Assembly: GCA_947630845.1 (NCBI GenBank)
Contig: CANRJB010000016.1
Span: 1-60,067 of the forward strand
Length of the DNA: 60,067 nt
Direction: 5' to 3'
DNA from: an uncultured Clostridia bacterium
Lineage (GTDB): Bacteria > Bacillota > Clostridia > Oscillospirales > Ruminococcaceae
In this document: piece after piece, positions 1 through 7,722 of the stretch
Layout: each line of letters opens with the position of its first letter
Position numbering within the stretch: the stretch's first letter is position 1
Notes under the pieces: generated by a model
Database searches by the model: none
What the model was told of the DNA's origin: nothing
The model's input: only the letters and a program-made list of their open reading frames with translations
Position numbers and translations under genes: made by a program

Positions 1-69
1 AAAATACTGAAAAACATCTTGATTACGGCATTTGAATGAAATAAAAATAGATTTGTTCATATAATGCCA

Positions 70-98
70 TTGACTTCATCAGGATTTTGTGGTATAAT
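70..98 (+). promoter_or_regulatory. Promoter of the U32-like gene
   Basis: A -35 box TTGACT (70-75) and a -10 box TATAAT (93-98) are separated by 17 bp, a near-consensus housekeeping promoter. The start would be near position 105, leaving a leader of about 125 nt before the gene at 232. A short open frame lies in that leader. Confidence 0.8.
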
Positions 99-155
99 AC
101 TTAGTAAAGGCAGAGTACATGACTTGTATATTTTAATTGGAATTTAGGAACTGCA

Positions 156-230
156 ATGAAAAGGCACCCGATCTTTTTAGTGTGCGTTCATTCCGTTTTG
201 CAGATGCTGAAACAGCAGAAAGGAGAATAA
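156..230 (+). CDS. Possible 24-residue leader ORF
   Basis: An ATG at 156 opens a 24-codon frame ending with TAA at 228-230, one base before the ATG at 232. A weak SD (TAGGAA, 145-150) sits about 5 nt upstream. The peptide starts MKRHPIFLVC, has a short hydrophobic middle and a charged end (KQQKGE). The AGGAG serving the next gene lies inside its last codons, so its translation could influence that gene. No family is recognised; it could equally be chance. Confidence 0.3.
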   Translation: MKRHPIFLVCVHSVLQMLKQQKGE

Positions 231-231
231 A

Positions 232-1173
232 ATGGCTGTAAAATTTCATTTGCCTGATTTTTCAGTACATTACAAATTGAATCTTGTATTCACCGCAATG
301 GTGAAAAGTTGTCCCTATTTTTTCCGGGAGGGGGTAGAAATAGCTTCATTCTATGGCGCATTTCCCCAGAGCCTTTGGAACGGCGGACGAACGATGCCGG
401 GTATTTCCGATGAGGGATTTGTACGGGAGGCAGTTGCCGCATTCAATCAACAGGGGATTCCGCTTCGTTTTACATTTACCAATCCACTTCTCAAAAGTGA
501 GCATCTTCATGATAAATTCTGCAATACCATAATGAAAATAGCTGATAATGGTCTGAATGAAGTCATTGTAAATTCTCCGCTTTTGGAACAATATATCAGA
601 AAGACTTATCCACGTTATAAAATAACAAGCTCCACCTGCAAGCGTATCACAGATTTTAACAAGTTATGTGAGGAACTTGAAAAGGATTATCATATCGTTG
701 TTCTGGATTATGATCTGAACAATAAATTTGATCTGCTTGAAAAAATTCCGCACAAGGATAAATGTGAGCTTCTGGTCAACGCCTGCTGCGAACCCCAATG
801 CAAAAGGCGCACCAAACATTATGAAATACTCGGAAAGCAGCAGATCATGGTATGTGATTACATCAAAAAGCATCCGAACCAGCTTATTGATGAGAAGACA
901 GAACGGAGTATGCCTTCGATGAAATGCGACTGTGTTGACCGCAATATTTTCGAGATTAAAGGTTTGAGCACACATATTTCTCCCGATGCAATATGGGAAA
1001 AATATGTGCCGATGGGGTTCAATCAGTTCAAGATAGAGGGGCGCACCTCACCTCGTCTTAATCTCATAGAAACATATCTTTATTACATGGCAAAGCCCGA
1101 GTGTATTGATGAAGCAAGATATATATTCCTGTTCAATCTTGAAAATAACGGAGTGATCAGAATAGACAAATGA
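232..1173 (+). CDS. U32-peptidase-like (TIM-barrel, Cys-rich) protein
   Basis: A 313-residue soluble protein with AGGAG (221-225) 6 nt before its ATG. The middle has the pattern of U32/collagenase-like and UbiU/UbiV-like proteins: a TIM-barrel-like repeat ending in a beta strand followed by VNACCEPQCKRR (around residues 183-194), with further cysteines at CDY and MKCDC. In UbiU/UbiV-type members such cysteines hold an iron-sulfur cluster, and the four or more suitably spaced Cys here make that plausible. The protein is shorter than classical U32 peptidases and no protease residue can be assigned. It lies 55 bp upstream of pglX on the same strand and may be cotranscribed with it. Substrate unknown; the family call is by pattern only. 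Confidence 0.55.
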   Translation: MAVKFHLPDFSVHYKLNLVFTAMVKSCPYFFREGVEIASFYGAFPQSLWNGGRTMPGISDEGFVREAVAAFNQQGIPLRFTFTNPLLKSEHLHDKFCNTIMKIADNGLNEVIVNSPLLEQYIRKTYPRYKITSSTCKRITDFNKLCEELEKDYHIVVLDYDLNNKFDLLEKIPHKDKCELLVNACCEPQCKRRTKHYEILGKQQIMVCDYIKKHPNQLIDEKTERSMPSMKCDCVDRNIFEIKGLSTHISPDAIWEKYVPMGFNQFKIEGRTSPRLNLIETYLYYMAKPECIDEARYIFLFNLENNGVIRIDK

Positions 1174-1228
1174 AATGCACTTACAGATTTTGGCAGCCAA
1201 TATCCCAAAGTCGGAGTAGAGATACAGT

Positions 1229-3691
1229 ATGAACAAAACAGCATTAAAACGTTATGCGATGAGAGCAAGGATGGCGTTGATCGGGTCATGTATCCAGAAG
1301 GCATATGAATATCAGATCACAGAACATGGGGAAAATGACCCCGATATCACACAACTGAACGGCATCGCCCTTACGACGGCAGAACAGCAGCAGCGGTGTC
1401 AGTTGATCGGTAAAATAGAAGAAAACGGCTTTGCAGATGTGATGGAACAGGCAGCGTATACATGGTTCAACCGGTTCATTGCGCTGCGGTACATGGAAGT
1501 GAACGGCTATCTGCCGTCAAGGGTACGAGTTTTCACGGATGAGGATGGCAGATTTAAGCCGGAGATTCTGCGTGAGGCACACACGGTGAACATTCCGGGA
1601 ATTGACCGGGAACATGTGCTTTTGTTGCTTGAAACACAAAATACAGATGCGCTGTACAAGTATCTCATCCTCATGCAGTGCCGTGCCCTGCATGAGGAAC
1701 TGCCGGCGATGTTTGAAGAACACGAGGGATGGACAGAGCTGTTGTTTCCAGCAAATCAGTTGCGTGAGGGGAGTGTTATCCATCGGCTCGTGACGGACAT
1801 TCCGGAGACAGACTGGCACGATCAGGTACAGATTGTAGGATGGCTGTACCAGTACTACAATACCGAACCGAAGGACAGGATCTCTGCCTCCATGAAGCAG
1901 AATATCAAGGTCAGCAGGGAGCAGATCCCGGCAGCAACCCAACTCTTCACGCCGGACTGGATTGTGCGGTATATGGTAGAAAATTCACTTGGTCGGTTGT
2001 GGCTTGAGGCTCATCCGGGGAGCAGTGTGCGTGGACAATTCCGTTACTATCTTGAGGATGTGCAGCAGGATGCAGAGGTGCAGGAAATACTTGCATCACA
2101 GTGCGTGGGGCTGCGTTCTTTGAAGCCGGAGGAAATCACATTTTTCGACCCTTGCATGGGATCGGGACATATACTGGTGTATGCATTTGAAGTGCTGATG
2201 CAGATTTACGTGTCATGCGGATGGTCAGAACGGGAAGCGGCAGTATCCATTGTGAAACATAATCTTTACGGATTGGATCTGGACAAGCGAGCGTATCAGT
2301 TATCCTGTTTTGCAGTCATGATGAAAGCCCGGCAGTATGACAGGCATTTTCTGACACGAGGTATTCAACCGAATCTCTCACATTTTCAGGAGTTGCCGCA
2401 TCCGGATGAGATTCCACAGTACAGAGAGCTTGCAGAGAAATTCCGGGATGCGGATATGTATGGTTCACTGCTTACGGCAGAGATGTATGCTTGCGACGTC
2501 ATGCCAGAGCAGCATCAGGCTGCCCATCTGGTGAAGCTGTGCCGTATTTTATCAAAACAGTATGATGTGGTATGCACCAATCCGCCGTACATGGGGGCAT
2601 CGGGAATGAATGACGGGCTGTCGGACTTTGTGAAGAAGCATTATCCCGACAGTAAGTTAGATTTGTTTGCATGCTTTATTGAACGCTGTGCAATGTTGAC
2701 CAAGCCACAAGGGTTCTACAGCATGATTACAATGCAGTCATGGATGTTTTTGTCAAGTTTTAAGAGATTGCGTGAAAAGCTGAATGAAAAGACCCTTGTC
2801 AACATGCTGCATCTGGGGGCAAGGGCATTTGATGAGATCGGTGGGGAAGTGGTGCAGACTTCAGCTTTTGTGTATCGCAATTCACATATCAAAGGTTTCT
2901 CCGGCACTTATGTCCGTCTGACTGGAGTCAGCGGTGAAGCAGCAAAGGAGACTTTGTTTCTAAGCGGTCAAAACCGTTATACAGCAGCACAGGAACAGTT
3001 CAGGAAGCTGCCCGGTGTACCTGTAGCATACTGGGTGAGTGAAGCTTTTTTACATGTGTTCGAGAGGGGAATTTTGCTGCGCACCATAGCCGCTGTCCGT
3101 CAGGGAATGGCAACAGGCAATAACCAACGCTTTGTCAGGGCGTGGTATGAGACTGACATCAGAAAGATCATGTTCCATGCGGCAGATCGTGCAGCAGCAC
3201 TGCATTCCGGAAAGAAATGGTTTCCCTATAACAAGGGCGGCAGCTACCGGAAATGGTATGGAAACGAAATGTATGTTGTAAACTGGGAGCATGACGGGGA
3301 GGAGCTGCGTACCTTCAAAAAGTCGTTACTCCGGAATCAGGATCGTTATTTCCGGCAGTGCATTACATGGTCAAAGGTGTCAGGCGGTCCGATCTCCTTC
3401 CGGTACAAACAGCCGGGACATTTGTTTGATGTAGCCGGGACGAGCATATTTGCCGATGAATTGCCGGTTCTGCTTGCGCTCTGTAACAGCAGAGTGGTCA
3501 GTTACATCATAGGTTTGCTTTCTCCGACACTGAATTATGAGGTAGGACAGGTTGCAGACATTCCTGTGCTGTCTGCCGGGATACACCAAGCGCATATTGC
3601 ACAGATTGCCAATGAAAACATCATGCTCTGCCGTCAGGACTGGGACAGTTTTGAAACGAGCCATGATTTCCTGCGTCATCCTCTTATATAA
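1229..3691 (+). CDS. pglX: PglX-like adenine-specific DNA methyltransferase (BREX type), C-terminally short
   Basis: The 820-residue product begins like PglX (MNKTALKRYAMRAR) and carries the N6-adenine methylase motifs: SAM-binding FFDPCMGSG (D307) and catalytic NPPY (451-454). PglX methylates self DNA in BREX phage-defence loci. Family members are usually about 1,100-1,200 residues. Here the sequence runs to DWDSFETSHDFLRHPL, a recognisable segment of the family, and stops one residue later, so the C-terminal third is missing. None of brxA, brxB, brxC, pglZ or brxL is within reach: the next gene is an oppositely oriented asparagine-synthetase homologue. It may be a solitary methylase or a BREX remnant. 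The methylase core itself looks intact, with no internal stop. Confidence 0.8.
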   Translation: MNKTALKRYAMRARMALIGSCIQKAYEYQITEHGENDPDITQLNGIALTTAEQQQRCQLIGKIEENGFADVMEQAAYTWFNRFIALRYMEVNGYLPSRVRVFTDEDGRFKPEILREAHTVNIPGIDREHVLLLLETQNTDALYKYLILMQCRALHEELPAMFEEHEGWTELLFPANQLREGSVIHRLVTDIPETDWHDQVQIVGWLYQYYNTEPKDRISASMKQNIKVSREQIPAATQLFTPDWIVRYMVENSLGRLWLEAHPGSSVRGQFRYYLEDVQQDAEVQEILASQCVGLRSLKPEEITFFDPCMGSGHILVYAFEVLMQIYVSCGWSEREAAVSIVKHNLYGLDLDKRAYQLSCFAVMMKARQYDRHFLTRGIQPNLSHFQELPHPDEIPQYRELAEKFRDADMYGSLLTAEMYACDVMPEQHQAAHLVKLCRILSKQYDVVCTNPPYMGASGMNDGLSDFVKKHYPDSKLDLFACFIERCAMLTKPQGFYSMITMQSWMFLSSFKRLREKLNEKTLVNMLHLGARAFDEIGGEVVQTSAFVYRNSHIKGFSGTYVRLTGVSGEAAKETLFLSGQNRYTAAQEQFRKLPGVPVAYWVSEAFLHVFERGILLRTIAAVRQGMATGNNQRFVRAWYETDIRKIMFHAADRAAALHSGKKWFPYNKGGSYRKWYGNEMYVVNWEHDGEELRTFKKSLLRNQDRYFRQCITWSKVSGGPISFRYKQPGHLFDVAGTSIFADELPVLLALCNSRVVSYIIGLLSPTLNYEVGQVADIPVLSAGIHQAHIAQIANENIMLCRQDWDSFETSHDFLRHPLI

Positions 3692-3692
3692 C

Positions 3693-3723
3693 AAAGCGGC
3701 AGCCCACAAATGAGCTGCCGTTT
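3693..3723. terminator. Bidirectional terminator between pglX and the asnB-like gene
   Basis: CGGCAGC (3697-3703) and GCTGCCG (3714-3720) form a 7-bp GC-rich stem with a 10-nt loop, flanked by AAAG on the left and TTTC on the right. The two genes converge here, so it can serve both strands. Confidence 0.75.
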
Positions 3724-3725
3724 CA

Positions 3726-5264
3726 TTATCTTTTGACAAAATATTCTTCATACCAGACAAGGAAGGTGTAGATCGTCCATACCTTGCGCCAGTTATCGGA
3801 ATTGCCGCCAACATAGTCATCATAAATAGCCTGTATCTCTTCAGGCTTAAAGAATTTTGCAGCGATATCACTGTGAAATTTCTCACGCACATCAGCATTG
3901 TACCGCTCATCCGCAAGCCAGATACGGACAGGCACGATAAAACCTAATTTTTTCCGGAAGGCGATTTCTTCCGGCAGTACTTTTGCAGCAGCAGTCCGGA
4001 ATGCAACTTTATTCTGCTCCTCATTGACCTTAAACCGGGAAGGCATCCTGCCTGCGATGGAAAAGATGCGTCTGTCCGTCAGCGGCATCCGGATTTCTAA
4101 ACCGGCAGCCGTACTCATTTTATCCACATTCAGATAAATGTCACCTTCAAGCCAGATTTGGATATCTACATCAGACATCCTCGTCAGAGGGTCAAGCCCT
4201 TCAGTTTCATCATAGATGTATTTTACCAGATTGATCGGCAGCACCTCCGGATCATAATGCTGTAGAATACGCTGCTTTTCGTCCTCTTTCATGATGTTGG
4301 TATTACCCACATAGAAGTTTTTCAGATTCTCTCCATAACGTTCTGCATTACGGTACATATTATAACCGCCGAAGAATTCATCTGCCCCTTCACCGGAATA
4401 GCAGAGTTTGGTATGTTTTGCAGTTGCCTTGCAGCCGAGCGTAAAAACAATTGCCGACGCATCCGCAAGCGGTTGTTCCATGTGATACATCACATACGGC
4501 ACAATGCCGAAGAAATCTTCCGGCTGAATATTTGCTACACTGTGTTCCACACCGAGCAGTTCTGCCGTCTTTGCAGCGATACGGGATTCATCGAACCGTT
4601 CTTCATCATAGCCGCAGGAATCCGCACGTTTAGCATCACTCATCGCCAGTACATAGGACGAATCCACACCGCCTGACAGGAAAGACTCTGCCGTCTCATC
4701 CTCCGTTTTGACCTCACGCATCATTTGCTGCAAAGTCGTATGGATCTCATCTGCCCATTCTTCGAGTGTTCTGGATTCGTCCGGATGAAATTCCGGTTTC
4801 CAGTAGCGGTGCAGAGTAAATTCGCCGTTTCTGAATGTCAGCGTATGTCCGGGCATAAGTTTTTTGATGCCTTTGAAAAAGGTATCCTCTCCGGCAACGT
4901 AGGTCAGGGAGAGATAGATCTGGAGCATCTCCTCGTTCAGCTCTTTTACAAAGCCGGGCTGATCGAGTATGTCACGGATCATCGTCCCGAAGAGCAGACT
5001 GCCATCCTCTGTGCGGTAATAATAGAACGGCTTTGTCCCGAAATGATCTCTCACGCAGAACAGCTCATCAGTTTGCGTATCATAGAGCGCAAATGCAAAC
5101 ATTCCATACAGATGATCCGGAATTGCCTTGCCCCATGTCTCGTAGCCTTTTATCAGAATTGCCTGTTCCCGTTCCTCACGGGACAGAGAGACATCCAACC
5201 CCAGCTCGCCGCAGAGCGTTTCCCAGTTGCGGATATGTCCTCTGTATGCTTTGATCTCGATCAT
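3726..5264 (-). CDS. Asparagine-synthetase-like protein lacking the N-terminal glutaminase nucleophile
   Basis: The 512-residue protein has the ATP-pyrophosphatase half of AsnB: SGGVDSS P-loop, GEGADEFFGGY, and the late segment with EIRMPLTDRR. Glutamine-dependent synthetases begin with a mature Cys (MCGI) and use it to release ammonia. Here translation starts with MIEIKAYRGH, which aligns with the part about 65 residues into normal AsnB, so the Cys and the RGPD-type motifs are absent. A good SD (AGAGGTG) precedes this ATG, and the upstream gene ends 20 nt away, so no missing exon or frameshifted N-terminus is hidden there. It may use free ammonia, receive ammonia from a partner, or act on another carboxylate. 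It is cotranscribed with the upstream sensor kinase. Confidence 0.8.
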   Translation of the reverse strand: MIEIKAYRGHIRNWETLCGELGLDVSLSREEREQAILIKGYETWGKAIPDHLYGMFAFALYDTQTDELFCVRDHFGTKPFYYYRTEDGSLLFGTMIRDILDQPGFVKELNEEMLQIYLSLTYVAGEDTFFKGIKKLMPGHTLTFRNGEFTLHRYWKPEFHPDESRTLEEWADEIHTTLQQMMREVKTEDETAESFLSGGVDSSYVLAMSDAKRADSCGYDEERFDESRIAAKTAELLGVEHSVANIQPEDFFGIVPYVMYHMEQPLADASAIVFTLGCKATAKHTKLCYSGEGADEFFGGYNMYRNAERYGENLKNFYVGNTNIMKEDEKQRILQHYDPEVLPINLVKYIYDETEGLDPLTRMSDVDIQIWLEGDIYLNVDKMSTAAGLEIRMPLTDRRIFSIAGRMPSRFKVNEEQNKVAFRTAAAKVLPEEIAFRKKLGFIVPVRIWLADERYNADVREKFHSDIAAKFFKPEEIQAIYDDYVGGNSDNWRKVWTIYTFLVWYEEYFVKR

Positions 5265-5284
5265 ATTTCACACCTCTATAAATA

Positions 5285-7381
5285 TTATGCATGCAGCTTA
5301 TTGAATAATTCCTGAACATCGACCGGCTTGGCAATAAAGTCATTCATGCCGCAGGAATAAGCCTCTTCCCGTTCTTCTGAAAAAGCGTTTGCCGTGCAGG
5401 CGATGATGCGCACGGATTTGGAGTCCTCTCTGTCAAGTGCACGAATCGCTTTGGTAGTTTCAAAGCCATCCATTTCCGGCATCAGCAGATCCATCAGGAT
5501 GATACCATATGTGCCGGGTGCGGACGCAGTGAATTTCTGAAGGGCGATCCTGCCATTTTCAGCGAGGTCTGCCTCATACCCTTCACTATGCAGCAGTTCA
5601 AGTAAGATCTCGGCATTCAGCTCATTATCCTCTGCCACGAGGATGTGCGGACGAGCGATTACTGCTTCCGTCTTCTTTGCATTCTCTTCAGCAGATACCT
5701 GTGCCGGCTTCGCAAGGAAAGTGAATGTAAAGGTACTTCCGACCCCTTTTTTGCTCACACAGGTCAGATCGCCGCCCATGAGTTTTGCAAGTTTGTGGCT
5801 GATGGAAAGACCCAGTCCCGTACCCTGATTGCCCTTAGAGACTGTTTCACGCTCCTGTGAAAAGACCTTGAATATTTGTTTCTGAAATTCCTCACTCATT
5901 CCTCTTCCATTATCGGAAATGGTGATGGTGGTCTGTACAAGCTGCTCTGCCGTCATCTTTTGTGAGAGAGTCAGGTCGATCCTGCCGCCTGCCGGTGTGA
6001 ATTTCCGGGCATTGTCGAGCAGATTCAGGATAACCTGCTGAATACGCACCTCATCGCCGATCAACAGGGGATATTGTATTTCGGTATGGGCATTATAAAC
6101 CAGTCCTTTTTCATTTATGGCATTCTGCTCGATTGAGCCGACCGTTTTTATGAGCAGTGCCAGCTCCACCGGCTGCATAACCAGCTCCATCCTCTCCTCT
6201 TCAAGCTTGAAAGAATCAAGGATATCATTTACCAGAGACAGCAGATATTTTGCAGTAATGGAGGACTGCCGGAGGTAATCTTCCATTTTGGTTTTATCAC
6301 CAAGCTTCTGTGACATGAGATAATTGAGTCCGATCAACCCGTTCAGCGGTGTTCGTATTTCATGGCTCATGGTTGAGAGAAACTGCCCCTTTGCTTTGGC
6401 ATCAGCCCTGATTTCTGCAGTCTGGATGCGTTGCCGGATGAGCATGATTGTCAGTGCAAGGATCATCAGCATCAGTAACGTAAGGGCGCACAGCGTATAC
6501 TTGTAGCGGCTTACAAAATCCGACAGATTAAATTCGTACTGATTTTCCATGACACCCTGTATCACGTAATTGCCGATCTCTCCTTCCGGTATGCTGCTGA
6601 TCGCCTTATCGAGGATATTGATCAGCAGCTCCCCTTCCTCCTGAGAGGATCCGGTCTGATCGGCGAAGGCAACAACAGCAGAAAAGCAGAGCTGGTCATC
6701 AAGCCCGATGATAGGTATGACCTTCAGATCTTCATATTTGGGCTTTGCGAGCCAGTACTCCACAACGTATTGGTTCAGGATCATCAGATCGGCATCATTG
6801 TTATTGACAGCATCAAAGCAGTCAGTAATAGAAGCATAGTCCTTGAGGGCAAAATTGGGGAAAGTAGCAGCAAGGACTTTTTTCAATGTCTGTGAGCCTG
6901 TGGAGACAGCAACTGACCAGTCCTCATCATAGCTGAATTCCATGTCCTGCCTTGCCACGATGACCTTGCGGCTGGAAAGATATGGTTCGCTGATGAGGAT
7001 GCCTCTTGCTTTTTTGTTCTCCTTATTATATTCCACACTTGTGACGAGGTCAAATCCCTCACTGAGCAGATAATCATAGGTCACGTCTCCCGTTGGCAGG
7101 GGAACATATTCAAAATCAATACCGCACAGCTCTCTGACCCGATCAAAGATATAGCGTGAGATCCCGGCACACTCTCCGTTTTCATCAGCAAAAGAAATGG
7201 GGATCCTGTCCTGTACATAGCCTACCTTCAGGACGGGATGGGCAGCGATATAGTCCCGTTCTTCTTCAGTGAGAGTAATGGTATTCTGGATATCTTCAGC
7301 CCGTGCAGCCAGCATGGAGGAGCAGAACAATACGGGAACAGCCAAGAGAACAGCAGAAAATAGAGCAGTTATCCTGCGCAT
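5285..7381 (-). CDS. Hybrid sensor histidine kinase with periplasmic amino-acid-binding-like domain
   Basis: Domain order over 698 residues: signal peptide (1-28, ending AARA), an SBP_bac_3-type solute-binding domain (about 45-275), one membrane helix (about 296-318), HisKA with MSHEIRTPLNG (phospho-acceptor H340), HATPase with DNGRG and GTGLGLSI, and a C-terminal receiver with LMDLLMPEMDG (phospho-acceptor D631). This is the EvgS/BvgS-like layout with a single binding domain. SBP_bac_3 domains usually bind amino acids, so an amino-acid signal is likely but unproven. There is no Hpt or DNA-binding domain, and no response regulator is next to it. It leads a two-gene minus-strand unit with the asnB-like gene 20 nt downstream. 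An AAGGAAG SD lies before the ATG. Confidence 0.88.
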   Translation of the reverse strand: MRRITALFSAVLLAVPVLFCSSMLAARAEDIQNTITLTEEERDYIAAHPVLKVGYVQDRIPISFADENGECAGISRYIFDRVRELCGIDFEYVPLPTGDVTYDYLLSEGFDLVTSVEYNKENKKARGILISEPYLSSRKVIVARQDMEFSYDEDWSVAVSTGSQTLKKVLAATFPNFALKDYASITDCFDAVNNNDADLMILNQYVVEYWLAKPKYEDLKVIPIIGLDDQLCFSAVVAFADQTGSSQEEGELLINILDKAISSIPEGEIGNYVIQGVMENQYEFNLSDFVSRYKYTLCALTLLMLMILALTIMLIRQRIQTAEIRADAKAKGQFLSTMSHEIRTPLNGLIGLNYLMSQKLGDKTKMEDYLRQSSITAKYLLSLVNDILDSFKLEEERMELVMQPVELALLIKTVGSIEQNAINEKGLVYNAHTEIQYPLLIGDEVRIQQVILNLLDNARKFTPAGGRIDLTLSQKMTAEQLVQTTITISDNGRGMSEEFQKQIFKVFSQERETVSKGNQGTGLGLSISHKLAKLMGGDLTCVSKKGVGSTFTFTFLAKPAQVSAEENAKKTEAVIARPHILVAEDNELNAEILLELLHSEGYEADLAENGRIALQKFTASAPGTYGIILMDLLMPEMDGFETTKAIRALDREDSKSVRIIACTANAFSEEREEAYSCGMNDFIAKPVDVQELFNKLHA

Positions 7382-7451
7382 CTGAATCGACTTCCTTCTT
7401 ACAAATTTATGATATCACCTACAGCATATCGGACAAACTTCAGATATTTTA

Positions 7452-7480
7452 ATTATACCCTGTCATGTCGGGTTTGTCAA
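7452..7480 (-). promoter_or_regulatory. Promoter of the sensor kinase-asnB-like unit
   Basis: On the minus strand TTGACA (7480-7475), a 17-bp spacer and TATAAT (7457-7452) give a full-consensus promoter 71 bp before the kinase start. Confidence 0.85.
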
Positions 7481-7489
7481 TAAAATGCA

Positions 7490-7529
7490 GACAAAAAATG
7501 CAAGTTCATACAAAAACAACATTTTTGTC
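7490..7529. repeat. Imperfect inverted repeat between divergent promoters
   Basis: GACAAAAAATG (7490-7500) and CATTTTTGTC (7520-7529) are complementary apart from one extra A. It sits between the kinase and ilvB promoters, just upstream of the kinase -35 box. It could be an operator, but it is AT-rich and may be chance. Confidence 0.3.
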
Positions 7530-7601
7530 ATAAAAAGGAAAACAAAGCCTACAAAATCATATGTTGAAACTTGTGCATTACGGCAAAAATCAAAAACCCT
7601 C

Positions 7602-7630
7602 TTGCATGAAGAACATCAAAGTGCTATAAT
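7602..7630 (+). promoter_or_regulatory. Promoter of the ilv-leu gene block
   Basis: TTGCAT (7602-7607), 17 bp, TATAAT (7625-7630). The leader to the ilvB ATG at 7723 is about 85 nt. It is too short for a T-box, and no terminator/antiterminator pair was seen in it. Confidence 0.8.
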
Positions 7631-7722
7631 TATTATGAGAAATCATTTATGATCGTGAACGTGTGCGCAGACAAGCATAGGCACGAGGTTTGTTTCTAAT
7701 CAACAAGGAAAGGAATGAAAGC

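Noticed and set aside
1-3720. A complete BREX defence system around pglX
   Set aside because: No brxA, brxB, brxC, pglZ or brxL is present; both neighbouring genes are unrelated to BREX.
7631-7722. T-box or leader-peptide attenuator before ilvB
   Set aside because: The leader is only about 90 nt, with no T-box sequence, terminator pair or branched-chain codon run.
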